A DNA stretch of 37,666 nt, taken from contig JADZEB010000019.1 in NCBI GenBank assembly GCA_020850755.1, forward strand, positions 1 through 37,666. The letters run 5' to 3'. Positions 22,760 through 31,758 of this stretch are shown here, in pieces. Numbering within the stretch: position 1 is the first letter of the stretch; every line of letters starts with the position of its first letter. Both the position numbers and the translations under genes were made by a program. This DNA comes from Alphaproteobacteria bacterium (GTDB lineage: Bacteria; Pseudomonadota; Alphaproteobacteria; Acetobacterales; Acetobacteraceae). The notes under the pieces were generated by a model. It did not search any database and was not told where the DNA came from. It saw only the letters and a program-made list of their open reading frames with translations.

Positions 22760-23596
22760 ATGGATGCGCTGCTCGCCAACGAACCCGTGATCCGCCTTGG
22801 CGCCTTCGCGGCGGTTCTTGCCGTCATGGCGTGCCTCGAGGCATGGCTGCCGCGCCGGCACCGCAGTGTCGGGCGCCGGCAACGCTGGCCGGGCAATCTC
22901 GGCGTGGTCGTGCTTGATGCCGCGCTGGTCCGGCTTGTCTTTCCCACCGCCCTGATCGGCATCGCCATCGCCGCCGAGGCACGTGGCGCGGGCCTACTGC
23001 CCTGGCTCGGCCTGCCCTGGGCGCTGGCGGTGCCGGCCGCGGTGCTGCTGCTCGACCTCGCGATCTACCTCCAGCATGTCATGTTCCACGCCGTCCCGCT
23101 CTTGTGGCGGCTGCATCGCATGCACCATGCCGATCTCGACTTCGACGCCACCACCGGCCTTCGCTTCCACCCGATCGAGATCCTGCTCTCGGTCGTCATC
23201 AAGATGATGGTGGTTCTGGCGCTGGGCGCGCCGGCGGTGGCGGTACTGACCTTCGAGGTGCTGCTGAACACGACCGCGATCTTCAACCACGCAAATCTGC
23301 GGCTGCCCGAGCGGCTCGACCGCATCCTGCGCCTCGTTCTGGTCACGCCCGACATGCACCGCGTGCACCATTCGGTCGTGCCGCACGAGACCAACAGCAA
23401 TTTCGGCTTCAACCTGGCGGTGTGGGACCGGCTGTTCGGCACCTATCGCGCCCAGCCCGCCGCCGGCCATGCAGGAATGGTGATAGGGATCGAGCAGTTC
23501 CGCGACCCGCGCGAGCTGCGGCTCGACCGCATGCTGACCCAGCCGCTGCGCGAGGATGCCCGCACCTATCCCCTCGGCCGGCGGGAGGGCGGATGA
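22760..23596 (+). CDS. Sterol desaturase / fatty acid hydroxylase family di-iron membrane protein
   Basis: A 278-residue integral membrane protein with the histidine boxes of the family: HVMFH (His106, 110), HRMHH (His119, 122, 123), NHANL (His177) and HRVHH (His200, 203, 204). These bind two irons that activate O2 to hydroxylate or desaturate a lipid chain. Hydrophobic helices lie at about 10-30, 48-75, 88-105 and 143-175. The ATG at 22760 was chosen over upstream frame because homology begins there and GGAG lies 9 bp before. It follows the importer after 157 bp and overlaps the start region of a methyltransferase, suggesting joint modification of a membrane lipid. The substrate is unknown. 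Confidence 0.9.
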   Translation: MDALLANEPVIRLGAFAAVLAVMACLEAWLPRRHRSVGRRQRWPGNLGVVVLDAALVRLVFPTALIGIAIAAEARGAGLLPWLGLPWALAVPAAVLLLDLAIYLQHVMFHAVPLLWRLHRMHHADLDFDATTGLRFHPIEILLSVVIKMMVVLALGAPAVAVLTFEVLLNTTAIFNHANLRLPERLDRILRLVLVTPDMHRVHHSVVPHETNSNFGFNLAVWDRLFGTYRAQPAAGHAGMVIGIEQFRDPRELRLDRMLTQPLREDARTYPLGRREGG

Positions 23597-24368
23597 TGGC
23601 CGCACGCCCGCCCGCCCCGGCGCGGGTGAAGCCGGACAAGGCGGCGGTGCCCTGAGCCCCGCCCGCGGGACGCCGACGCCGACCGGACCCGAAGCCTATC
23701 GCGCCTGGCGGGCCTCGCCGCTCGGGCGCATCACCGATGCCTGCGAGGCCGCGGCGCTGCAACCGCTGCTCGGGACCGTGGCCGGTCTCGACCTTCTCGA
23801 CATCGGCTGTGGCGACGGCATGCTGGCGGCGGACATGGCGATGGCCGGCGCGCGCGTGATCGGCATCGACCCGGACGCGGCCATGCTGGAGGCGGCGCGG
23901 CCGCGCGCAGCCGGACACGGATTCCACCTCGTGCGGGGGCGGATCGAGGCATTGCCCTTCGCGGCCGGCAGCTTCGATCTCGTCACCGCCGTGACCGTGC
24001 TCTGCTTCGTGCGCGACGAGACCGCCGCCTGGCGGGAGATGGCGCGCATCCTGCGCCCGGGTGGGGCGCTGGTGATCGGGGAGCTTGGGCGCTGGAGCCT
24101 GTGGGCGCTGCGCCGGCGCGTTCGCGGCTGGCTCGGATCACGGCTCTGGCGCGATGTGGCGTTCCACTCGGCCGCGCAGCTCCGCCGCGCCGCCGGGGCT
24201 GCCGGACTCTCGGTCGAAGAGGTGCGCGGCGCGGTGTTCCATCCGCCAAGCGCCTTCGTGGCGCGGCTAACCGCGGGGCTGGACGCGCGCCTCGGGCGCA
24301 GGACGAGTCTCGGGGCGGCGTTCATCGCCCTGCGCGCGCGCAAGCCCGGCGTGCGCCGCGCCCGCTGA
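23556..24368 (+). CDS. SAM-dependent class I methyltransferase (start uncertain)
   Basis: A Rossmann-fold methyltransferase of the UbiE/SmtA-like (Methyltransf_11) type. Motif I is [10 protein letters not shown] (81-90 from this start), the acidic residue binding the SAM ribose is in [11 protein letters not shown], then [18 protein letters not shown] and [11 protein letters not shown]. Homology starts near residue 45. The only in-frame ATG (23556) lies 41 bp inside the previous gene, and the first ~40 residues look non-conserved. No ATG, GTG or TTG occurs in frame between it and the conserved region; only a CTG at 23652 does. A real start by CTG, or a frameshift joining the out-of-frame ATG at 23593 (which has a strong ribosome site), are alternatives. 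The family is sure; the N terminus is not. Confidence 0.8.
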   Translation: MPAPIPSAGGRADDGRTPARPGAGEAGQGGGALSPARGTPTPTGPEAYRAWRASPLGRITDACEAAALQPLLGTVAGLDLLDIGCGDGMLAADMAMAGARVIGIDPDAAMLEAARPRAAGHGFHLVRGRIEALPFAAGSFDLVTAVTVLCFVRDETAAWREMARILRPGGALVIGELGRWSLWALRRRVRGWLGSRLWRDVAFHSAAQLRRAAGAAGLSVEEVRGAVFHPPSAFVARLTAGLDARLGRRTSLGAAFIALRARKPGVRRAR

Positions 24369-24390
24369 CCCGGCCTTCGCGTCCCGGCCC

Positions 24391-24407
24391 GGTGCGCGGC
24401 GCGCACC
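24391..24407. terminator. GC-rich hairpin between convergent operons (possible bidirectional terminator)
   Basis: GGTGCGC-GGC-GCGCACC is a perfect 7-bp stem with a 3-nt loop. It sits in the 74-bp gap between the methyltransferase (+) and the binding protein (-), which end facing each other. No T tract follows on either strand, so it would be an atypical intrinsic terminator. Confidence 0.45.
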
Positions 24408-24442
24408 CCCGCTCGGCCGTATCGCGCCGAACAGGCCCCGCT

Positions 24443-26050
24443 CTAGTTGCGCTGCCGCACGTCGGTGGCGAAAAGCTGCTCGTCCGCGCGGCCCGAGATC
24501 TCCAGCGTCGCCTTGTGCGCCCAGGTATTGACCTGGAAGTGCAGCGGTATCAGCGCGACATCGTTGGCGACGATGCGCTGCGCCTCGCGCAGAATGCGGC
24601 CGCGCTCGTTATCGTCGAGCGTGCGGCCGGCCAGGGCAAGGCGCGCATCGAGCCGGACGTTCGAATAGCGCCCGCGATTGTTGGTGCCGAGCCCGACGGC
24701 GGGATTGTAGCTGGCAAGCGTGGCGACAAGCGGCGACAGGGCCTCGCCGGTAGAGGCGGGGAAGGCCGTCAGGTAGATGCTGTATTCGGGCGTACCAAGC
24801 TCGCCGCCGCTGGTCGCGCGCGAGAAGAAGACATTTCGCGTATAGGTGGTCAGCGTAGTCCGGATGCCGGCGCGCGTGAACATCTGGGCGATGGACTCGG
24901 CGATGCGCGCATCATTGACGTAGCGGTCGTTGGGCGAATGCAGCGTGATCTGGAACCCGTTCGGATAGCCCGCCTGCGCCAGGAGCTCGCGCGCACGCGC
25001 GAGGTTGAGCGGATCGGGCCGCAGTTCCGGATCGTGGCCGAGGAAGCCCTGCTGCACGAGCTGCCCGGCAGCCACGGCGGCGCCATCCATGATCCGCTCG
25101 ACGATGGCGGGGCGGTTAATCGCCAGCGACAAGGCGCGCCGCACGCGCTGGTCGCGCAGCGGGTTCGGCATCAGCGGCCGCCCCTCATTGTCGCGCACGA
25201 AGGGCGTGATATCGCGATTGCTGTCCAGCGACAGGAACACGATGTAGTTGGATGGCAGCTGGACCACCGTCAGGCCGCGTGTCCCGCGCAGCTTCTCGAT
25301 ATCCGCCGTCGGCACATGGTCGATCACGTCGACCTGGCCCGACAGCAGGGCAGCGACCCGCGCGGGGTTGTTCCGGATCAGCCGGACGGTCACCGTCTGC
25401 CATTGCGGCTTCGGGCCCCAGTAGTTCGGGTTCGCCGCGAGTTCAAGCCGGTCGCCGGGCACGAAGCGGGTGAAGCGGAACGGCCCGGTGCCGATCGCGG
25501 CCCGCCCGGCATTGAAGTCCTCGGTCGTGGCGTTCTGCGCGTGCCTGCGGGAGATGATCGCCACATTGGCGATGTCGTTCAGCATCAGCGGATAGGGTGC
25601 GGCTGTGGTGATGCGGATCGTACGATCGTCCACGCGCGTGACGGTCTTGCCGCGCGTGAACAGCGCGAAGCTGCCGGGACTGTTCTGCACGTTCGGCACA
25701 CGCTGGAACGTGAACAGCACATCATCGGCGGTGAAGGGCGTGCCATCGTGCCATGTCACGCCGGCGCGCAGCGTGAACTCCCAGGTCTTGTCGTCGATCA
25801 GCCGCCACGACTCCGCCAGCCCCGGCCGCGGCTGGAGCGTCGCATCGGTGTGGATCAGCGTATCGAACAGGTTGCGCGCGACCTGGTTGTTGGGCGCGGT
25901 ATGGTGGAAATGCGGGTCGATCGCCGTCGGCTCCTGCTGCACGGCGAAGGTGAAGGATTGCGCCTGCGCCGGCGCGGCGACGCCCCCCAGGGACAAGGAG
26001 ACGGAGACGGCCGCAACAAGCACGGCCGGAATGCGATGTGCGTGACCCAT
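24443..26050 (-). CDS. ABC transporter substrate-binding protein, family 5 (third in operon)
   Basis: A 535-residue periplasmic binding protein. The signal peptide is residues about 8-30 (cleavage near AQAQSF). The mature protein begins [17 protein letters not shown], and the family signature is [18 protein letters not shown], followed by GTGPFRF. The ATG at 26050 has a very good ribosome site (GAGGAGGG). It differs from the other two binding proteins of this operon, which resemble each other closely. It lies 219 bp downstream of the ATPase genes on the same strand. It may be expressed with them or from its own promoter, and could widen the substrate range of the same permease. Confidence 0.92.
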   Translation of the reverse strand: MGHAHRIPAVLVAAVSVSLSLGGVAAPAQAQSFTFAVQQEPTAIDPHFHHTAPNNQVARNLFDTLIHTDATLQPRPGLAESWRLIDDKTWEFTLRAGVTWHDGTPFTADDVLFTFQRVPNVQNSPGSFALFTRGKTVTRVDDRTIRITTAAPYPLMLNDIANVAIISRRHAQNATTEDFNAGRAAIGTGPFRFTRFVPGDRLELAANPNYWGPKPQWQTVTVRLIRNNPARVAALLSGQVDVIDHVPTADIEKLRGTRGLTVVQLPSNYIVFLSLDSNRDITPFVRDNEGRPLMPNPLRDQRVRRALSLAINRPAIVERIMDGAAVAAGQLVQQGFLGHDPELRPDPLNLARARELLAQAGYPNGFQITLHSPNDRYVNDARIAESIAQMFTRAGIRTTLTTYTRNVFFSRATSGGELGTPEYSIYLTAFPASTGEALSPLVATLASYNPAVGLGTNNRGRYSNVRLDARLALAGRTLDDNERGRILREAQRIVANDVALIPLHFQVNTWAHKATLEISGRADEQLFATDVRQRN

Positions 26051-26114
26051 ATGTCCCTCCTCGCTGATGCAACGAGGCTAGTGCCCCTCATCCGCGACGG
26101 CAACCCCTGGCGGG

Positions 26115-26134
26115 ACCGGGCGCGAGGCGCCGGT
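26115..26134. repeat. Hairpin in spacer upstream of third binding-protein gene
   Basis: In the 219-bp gap between the DppF-like gene and the 24443-26050 gene, an inverted repeat forms an 8-bp stem with one bulged base and a 3-nt loop (arms ACCGG.CGC). It could be an mRNA stability or processing element. The rest of the gap shows no gene and no clear promoter. Confidence 0.3.
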
Positions 26135-26269
26135 AGCCCGGCCCTCCTGGCGCGTCCGCCCGGCCTGGATCGGCCCAGCGAAGCTCGTGCCCGGGAAACC
26201 GAGGACCGGCAAGCTGCCTGTTCCGCTCCGGTGGGGCCGCGCTGCGGCTCGGCCGGACCGGACGGTGCC

Positions 26270-27238
26270 CTAGCCGCCCGGAGCGGGATCATCCGCATGC
26301 GAAGCCGCGATCTTCTCGGCGAAATGGCAGGCGACCTGCGCGCCCTCGAGCTGGCGGAGCGCCGGCGCTTCGCTGCGGCAACGATCCTGGACGAAAGGAC
26401 AGCGCGGATGGTAGCGGCAACCCGATGGCGGATTGAGCGGGCTCGGCACCTCGTCGGCCGAGGCCTGGCCGGCGCCGCCTATGGCCACGGCGGAAAGCAG
26501 CCGACGCGTATAGGGATGCAGCGGCCGTTCCCAGATGCGGTGCGCGTCCGAGAGTTCGACGACGCGGCCGAGATACATCACCGCCACGCGATCCGCGATG
26601 TACTCGACAACACCGAGGTCATGGCTGATGAAGAGATACGAGATGCCCTCGGCCTGTTGCAGATCGAGCAACAGGTTCAGCACCTGCGCCTGCACCGACA
26701 CGTCAAGCGCCGAGACCGGCTCGTCGCAGACGATCAGTGCGGGACGCAGCGCCAGGGCGCGGGCGATGCCTATGCGCTGGCGCTGCCCGCCGGAAAACTC
26801 ATGCGGATGCCGCCGCAGCGAATCCGAAGGAAGACCAACCTTCTCGACCAGTTCCTCGGCCCATCGCCACTGCTCGGCCCGCGTGCCAAGGCCATGCACG
26901 ATGAAGGGCTCGCGCAGGATGCGGCCCACTGTGGCGCGCGGATTGAGCGACCCGAACGGGTCCTGGAACACCATCTGCATGCGCCGGCGCACGGCCTTGA
27001 GCGGCCCACCCTTCAGCGCCGCGATCGGCTGGCCTTCCAGCAGCACTTCGCCCGCCGTCGGCGCCTGGAGTCCGATCACGGTCTTGGCGAGTGTGGTCTT
27101 GCCGCAGCCCGATTCGCCGACGATGCCCAGCGTCTCGCCGGGATTGAGCGCGAGATCCACGCCGTCGAGCGCGCGCAGCGTGCCGCCGCGCACTGCGAAA
27201 TGGCGCGCGAGCCCGCGCAGTTCCAGCAGCGGCGTCAT
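26270..27238 (-). CDS. ABC transporter ATP-binding protein, DppF-like (second system)
   Basis: A 322-residue ATPase. Walker A is GESGCGKT (41-48), the Q-loop is [11 protein letters not shown], the signature is FSGGQRQRI, Walker B is [12 protein letters not shown] and the switch His is in [15 protein letters not shown]. The oligopeptide C-terminal region has [17 protein letters not shown]. Its ATG at 27238 overlaps the stop of the DppD-like gene (ATGA). It is the terminal ATPase gene of the - strand importer cluster and forms a heterodimer with the 27235-28260 product. Confidence 0.94.
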   Translation of the reverse strand: MTPLLELRGLARHFAVRGGTLRALDGVDLALNPGETLGIVGESGCGKTTLAKTVIGLQAPTAGEVLLEGQPIAALKGGPLKAVRRRMQMVFQDPFGSLNPRATVGRILREPFIVHGLGTRAEQWRWAEELVEKVGLPSDSLRRHPHEFSGGQRQRIGIARALALRPALIVCDEPVSALDVSVQAQVLNLLLDLQQAEGISYLFISHDLGVVEYIADRVAVMYLGRVVELSDAHRIWERPLHPYTRRLLSAVAIGGAGQASADEVPSPLNPPSGCRYHPRCPFVQDRCRSEAPALRQLEGAQVACHFAEKIAASHADDPAPGG

Positions 27239-28260
27239 GGCGCGGCTCCCGGCCGGAAGCAGGCGACGAGGCCATCGCCGTCCGCAGGCCCGAGCAGGGG
27301 CAGTTCCCGGCCGCACTGCTCGATCGCGCGCGAACAGCGCGGCTGGAACGGGCAACCGGGCGGTGGCGCCATCGGGTCGGGCACCGTGCCGGCGATCTCG
27401 CGCAGCCGGCGCCGGCCACCCGCCGCATCGCGCATGCCGCGCGGCGTCGCTGCAAGGAGGCCCTGGGTGTATGGGTGCTGCGGCGCGCCGAACAGGCGCC
27501 CGGCCACCGTGTCCTCCACCTTGCGCCCGGCATACATCACGACGACACGATCTGCGAAATCCGCCACGACGCGCAGATCATGCGTGATGAGAAGGATGGC
27601 GATGCCGAAATCCTGCTGGAGCTGGCGCAGGAGCGCCAGGATCTGGGCCTGCACGGTCACGTCGAGCGCGGTGGTGGGCTCGTCAGCGAGCAGCAGCTTC
27701 GGGCGGCATGCGATGGCCCTCGCGATCATCACACGCTGGCGCTGACCGCCGGAAAGCCGGTGCGGATACTCGGCCATCCGCCGCTCCGGGTCTGGCATGC
27801 GCACGGCCTTGAGCAGCTCGATGCCCTGGCGCAACGCCTCGGCGCGGCTGACGCGCCGGTGCTGGCGGATAGTCTCGACGAGATGCTCGCCGATGGTCAT
27901 CACTGGATTGAGCGATGTCATCGGCTCCTGGAAAACCATCGAGATCGAATCGCCGCGCACATCCTGCATGTCCTTGAGCGGCAGCGAGAGCAGATCGCGC
28001 CCCTCGAACAGGATCGATCCGCCGATCGAAGCATGCGCCGGCGGCAGCAGGCGCAGGATCGAAAGCGCGGTCACCGACTTGCCGCAACCCGACTCGCCCA
28101 CCAGGGCCACCGTCTCGCCGGCACGGATGTCGAGATCAAGGCCGCGCACGACCGGCGACAGACCCTTCGAGGTCTTGAAGGTGACCGACACGCCCCGCAG
28201 GCGCAGAAGCGGCGGCGCCGGGTTGGCGCCATCCGCACCGGGATCGGTGGCCTGCGCCAT
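27235..28260 (-). CDS. ABC transporter ATP-binding protein, DppD-like (second system)
   Basis: A 341-residue ATPase. A short Pro/Ala-rich tail is followed by Walker A GESGCGKS (55-62), the Q-loop [11 protein letters not shown], the signature LSGGQRQRV, Walker [13 protein letters not shown] and the switch His in [15 protein letters not shown]. The C-terminal family region includes [12 protein letters not shown] and [17 protein letters not shown]. It starts 3 bp after the DppC-like permease stop and overlaps the DppF-like gene by 4 bp. Confidence 0.94.
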   Translation of the reverse strand: MAQATDPGADGANPAPPLLRLRGVSVTFKTSKGLSPVVRGLDLDIRAGETVALVGESGCGKSVTALSILRLLPPAHASIGGSILFEGRDLLSLPLKDMQDVRGDSISMVFQEPMTSLNPVMTIGEHLVETIRQHRRVSRAEALRQGIELLKAVRMPDPERRMAEYPHRLSGGQRQRVMIARAIACRPKLLLADEPTTALDVTVQAQILALLRQLQQDFGIAILLITHDLRVVADFADRVVVMYAGRKVEDTVAGRLFGAPQHPYTQGLLAATPRGMRDAAGGRRRLREIAGTVPDPMAPPPGCPFQPRCSRAIEQCGRELPLLGPADGDGLVACFRPGAAP

Positions 28261-28263
28261 GGC

Positions 28264-29106
28264 CTAACGCCCCCGAAGCCGCGGGTTCAGGGCATCATTC
28301 AGCCCCTCGCCCACCAGGTTCAGCGCCATCACGGTGATGATGATCGCGATGCCGGGGATGGCCACCATGTACCAGGCCGTGCGCAGCGAGTTGCGCCCGA
28401 TGCTGATCATCGTGCCCCAGCTCATGATGTTGGGATCGCCAAGCCCGAGGAATGCTAGCGAGGCCTCGTTCAGGATCGCCGAGGCCACCATCACCGAGGA
28501 GATGACCACCACCGGCGCCAGGCTGTTGGGCAGCACCTGCGTCAGGATGATGCGCGGGCGCGACATGCCCAGCACGATGCAGGCCTGCACGAACTCGCGC
28601 TCGCGCAGGGACAGGAACTCGGCGCGCACCAGGCGTGCCACCGGCGGCCAGGTCGAGACGCTGATCGCTATCACGATGTTCACCGCCGAGGGCGAGAAGA
28701 TCGCCACCAGCACCAGGATCAGCAGGAAGCTCGGGATGGTCTGCACGATCTCGGTGAAGCGCATCAGCACGTCATCGACATAGCCGCCGAAATAGCCGGC
28801 GATCGCCCCGATGGTGACGCCGAGCAGGAGTGCCGCCATCGTCGCGGCAAAGCCGATCGCCAGCGACACGCGCGAGCCGTGCACCACGCCGGCCAGGATG
28901 TCGCGGCCGAGCACGTCGGTGCCGAAGGGGAACCCGACCTCCTGGCCGGGCCAGAGCAGCGGGCGCCCGGCCATGTCCCAGGGATCGCCCGGCGAGATCA
29001 CGGCAGCCAGGAGCGCGACCAGGAACACGCCCAGCAGGGCAGAGGCGCCCGCCACCGCCATGCGCCGACGGCGATAAAGCCGCCAGAAGCCGATCAGTCC
29101 GCCCAT
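28264..29106 (-). CDS. ABC transporter permease, DppC-like (second system)
   Basis: A 280-residue permease. The first helix is at about 20-40; the DppC landmark FPFGTDVLGRDILAGVVHGSRVSL follows. The EAA-type loop is REFVQACIVLGMSRPRIILTQVLPN and the C terminus is LVGEGLNDALNPRLRGR. The ATG at 29106 was chosen because homology begins there; the upstream in-frame extension runs into the preceding gene. It starts 4 bp after the DppB-like stop. It makes the channel together with the DppB-like subunit. Confidence 0.93.
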   Translation of the reverse strand: MGGLIGFWRLYRRRRMAVAGASALLGVFLVALLAAVISPGDPWDMAGRPLLWPGQEVGFPFGTDVLGRDILAGVVHGSRVSLAIGFAATMAALLLGVTIGAIAGYFGGYVDDVLMRFTEIVQTIPSFLLILVLVAIFSPSAVNIVIAISVSTWPPVARLVRAEFLSLREREFVQACIVLGMSRPRIILTQVLPNSLAPVVVISSVMVASAILNEASLAFLGLGDPNIMSWGTMISIGRNSLRTAWYMVAIPGIAIIITVMALNLVGEGLNDALNPRLRGR

Positions 29107-29110
29107 GGCA

Positions 29111-30097
29111 CTACTTCTTCCCGTGCTCGATCCGCGGATCGAGCAGCGTGTAGATGATGTCCACCACAAGGTTGGTGACGATCACCATGACCGAGCTGAA
29201 CAACAGGATGGCCAGCAGGAGGTTGTAGTCGCGCCGGCCGACGGACTCGAAGGCGAGCCGCCCCAGGCCCGGCCAGCCATAGACCGTTTCCACCACCACC
29301 GACCCCCCCAGGATCGAGCCCACCTGCACGCCGACCATGGTCACCATCGGCAGGAGTGCATTGCGCAGCACATGGCGGAACGCGACCCGCGCCTCGGACA
29401 GGCCGCGCGCACGGGCCGAGCGGACATAGTCGAGGCCGTACACCTCCAGCATGGAGGCGCGCATCAGCCGCGTATAGATCGCCATGTAGAACAGCGAGAG
29501 CGAGAGCGTGGGAAGGATCAGGTGCCGCCCCACATCCAGCATGAAGGCGAGGCCCGTCTTGTCCGAGCCGATCGTCATCATGCCGCTCGATGGCAGCCAG
29601 CCGAGCTTCACCGAGAACAGGGTGATCAGCATCAGCCCGCTCCAGAAGGTGGGCGTGGCATAGGACACAAGCGCGAAGAAGGAGATGCCCTCGTCGGCCG
29701 CCCGGCCGACAAACCGCGCCGAAACCACGCCGAGCAGCAGGCCGAACAGGAAGGCCGCACCGATGGCGCTGGCCATCAGCAGGAGCGTCGCCGGCAGCCG
29801 CGCCAGGATCAGCGTCACCACCGGCTGGTTGTCGCGGTAGGACTGGCCGAGATTGAGTTGGGCCATGTTCCACAGGTAGCTGAAAAGCTGGACATGGAAG
29901 GGCTGGTCCAGGTTGAACCGCCGCGTCAGCTCCTCCATCATCGCCGGATCGGCCGTGCCGCTTTCGCCCGCAAGCACATCCACCGGCGAGCCGGGTGCCA
30001 TATGGATCAGGCAGAAGTTGAAGATCGCGATCGCCACGATGGTGATCGCGCCCTGCCACATCCGCCGCCCGACTATGGGCAGTAGCCGCTTCAACAT
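29111..30097 (-). CDS. ABC transporter permease, DppB-like (second system)
   Basis: A 328-residue permease with about six helices, beginning MLKRLLPIVGRRMWQGAIT. Family landmarks are HMAPGSPVDVL, LDQPFHVQLFSYLW, LNLGQSYRDNQPV, and the EAA loop DYVRSARARGLSEARVAFRHVLRN. The ATG at 30097 gives the typical N terminus; an in-frame GTG at 30106 is possible. It follows the family-5 binding protein gene after 34 bp. Confidence 0.92.
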   Translation of the reverse strand: MLKRLLPIVGRRMWQGAITIVAIAIFNFCLIHMAPGSPVDVLAGESGTADPAMMEELTRRFNLDQPFHVQLFSYLWNMAQLNLGQSYRDNQPVVTLILARLPATLLLMASAIGAAFLFGLLLGVVSARFVGRAADEGISFFALVSYATPTFWSGLMLITLFSVKLGWLPSSGMMTIGSDKTGLAFMLDVGRHLILPTLSLSLFYMAIYTRLMRASMLEVYGLDYVRSARARGLSEARVAFRHVLRNALLPMVTMVGVQVGSILGGSVVVETVYGWPGLGRLAFESVGRRDYNLLLAILLFSSVMVIVTNLVVDIIYTLLDPRIEHGKK

Positions 30098-30131
30098 GAT
30101 GCGCACCCGGCCCGCATCGTTCCCCCGATCG

Positions 30132-31739
30132 CTAGCTGGCCAGCCACATGTCGGCGAAGTTCTCGAACATCGCGTGCGGCGAGATCACGAAGTTGCGCAC
30201 GCGGCGATTCGAGATGTTCGTGTAGTCCCAGTTGGCAAGCGCGAGCAGCGGCAGTTCGTCCTGCACGATCCGCTGCAGCTCGTGCCAGTAGCCGCGCCGC
30301 TTCTCGGGGTCGCCCTCGGTCTGGCACGCCTCGAACAGCGCATCGACGCGCGGATTGCGGTAGTTCGACGCGTTCGTGAAGGCCATGCCGCGCTGGATCG
30401 CGCCGGAATAGAGCAGGCGCTGAAGCCCCACGGTCGGGTCGGCCAGCAGCACGGCGGCGAACACCAGGGCCTCGTAGTCGTTCTGGGTGTAGACGCGGCG
30501 GACGAAGGTGGCCGCTTCCTCCGTCCGGAGCGTGACGCGCACGCCGATGCGCCCGAGTGCCTCGCGCAGATATTCGGCGATGCGGACATAGTGCTCGCCC
30601 AGCGTGTAGGCATCGAGCGTCATGGCGAAGCGCACGCCGCCGGCGCCGCGCGGGTGGCCGGCCTCGTCCAGCAGCCGCTCGGCCCGCGCCGGATCGAGCG
30701 GGTAGCGCGCCACCTGGTCCGTATAGGCGTGCCGCTGATAGGGCGAGATCACGCCCGTGGCCGGCGTGCCGAGGCCGAACATGATGTTCTGGACGATGAA
30801 GTTCTGGTCGACCGCATGGGCCAGCGCCCGGCGCACCGCGGGCTTGCCCAGCACCGGGTGTTCGACATTGAACTGGAGGTAGATCACGGCAGCCGAGTAT
30901 TCGTTGCCGCGCTTGTGCACCTCGAGATGCGGCAGCCGGCCCAGCCGCGCCGTGTCGTTCAGCGGCACGTGGTTCGGCCCGGCGAGCAGGATCTCGCCGC
31001 TTTCCAGCGCCGCGGCGCGGCTGGCGGCGTCGGGGATGATGCGCGCGATGATGCGGTCGAGATAGGGCTTGCCGGCATCCCAGTAGTCGGGGTTGCGCTC
31101 CATGATGATGTGGCTGCCACGCACCCATTCGCGAAAGCGGAACGGTCCCGTGCCCACCGGGCGCTGGTTGGCCGGGTTGCTGAGGATGTTGGTACCCTCG
31201 TAGATGTGGCGCGGCACGATCACGCCCTCGTGCGAGGAAAGCACGCTGGCGAAGTAGGGCACCGGGGCCGACAGCTTGAACACCACCGTGTGCGGGTCCG
31301 GCGTCTCGGCTGCCTCGACGGCACGCAGCGCGTTCCGGCCGCGCACATGGAGCTTCTTCCACACCTCCATCATGGTGAAGGCGACATCGGCCGAGGTGAA
31401 GTCTCGGCCATCGTGCCACTTCACGCCGCGGCGCAGCCTGAAGGTCCAGGTGAGCCGGTCGGCCGAGATGTCCCAGCTTTCCGCCAGCATCGGCTTCATC
31501 GAGAAGTCGAAGTCGAGCCGGATCAGCGGGTCGAACATCTTCGCCCCGGCGATCATGATCGGAAAGCTCGCGCCTGTGGCAGGGAACAGCGTCGTCGGCT
31601 CGGGGGTGAGCGTCATGGTCAGCGTGCCACCGCGGCGCGGCTGCTCGGCCCCTTGGGCGAAGGCCGGATCGGCATGTCGCAATGCCCCTGCGCCGATACC
31701 ACCAAGTGCGGCAAGCTTCAGGATCGTTCTGCGCTGCAT
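30132..31739 (-). CDS. ABC transporter substrate-binding protein, family 5 (module B)
   Basis: A 535-residue binding protein. The N terminus MQRRTILKLAALGG carries a twin-arginine-like motif, so Tat export is possible; cleavage is likely near AFAQGA. The mature protein has the RRGGTLT start and the WHDGRDFTSADVAF signature, then GTGPFRF. It is strikingly similar to the 32993-34615 protein, with shared long stretches such as AESWDIS, WHDGRDFTS, RHIYEGTNIL and LDAYTLGEHYVRI. The pair is evidently a duplication. The ATG at 31739 was chosen by signal-peptide shape; the frame extends upstream to 31796. It directly precedes the permease genes. Confidence 0.93.
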   Translation of the reverse strand: MQRRTILKLAALGGIGAGALRHADPAFAQGAEQPRRGGTLTMTLTPEPTTLFPATGASFPIMIAGAKMFDPLIRLDFDFSMKPMLAESWDISADRLTWTFRLRRGVKWHDGRDFTSADVAFTMMEVWKKLHVRGRNALRAVEAAETPDPHTVVFKLSAPVPYFASVLSSHEGVIVPRHIYEGTNILSNPANQRPVGTGPFRFREWVRGSHIIMERNPDYWDAGKPYLDRIIARIIPDAASRAAALESGEILLAGPNHVPLNDTARLGRLPHLEVHKRGNEYSAAVIYLQFNVEHPVLGKPAVRRALAHAVDQNFIVQNIMFGLGTPATGVISPYQRHAYTDQVARYPLDPARAERLLDEAGHPRGAGGVRFAMTLDAYTLGEHYVRIAEYLREALGRIGVRVTLRTEEAATFVRRVYTQNDYEALVFAAVLLADPTVGLQRLLYSGAIQRGMAFTNASNYRNPRVDALFEACQTEGDPEKRRGYWHELQRIVQDELPLLALANWDYTNISNRRVRNFVISPHAMFENFADMWLAS

Positions 31740-31758
31740 GGGTCTCTTTCTCTCCGCT

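Noticed and set aside
24101-27745. 1214-codon + strand open frame
   Set aside because: It runs antisense through the binding-protein and ATPase genes, which have clear motifs on the - strand. Its Arg/Ala/His-rich composition is typical of high-GC shadow frames.
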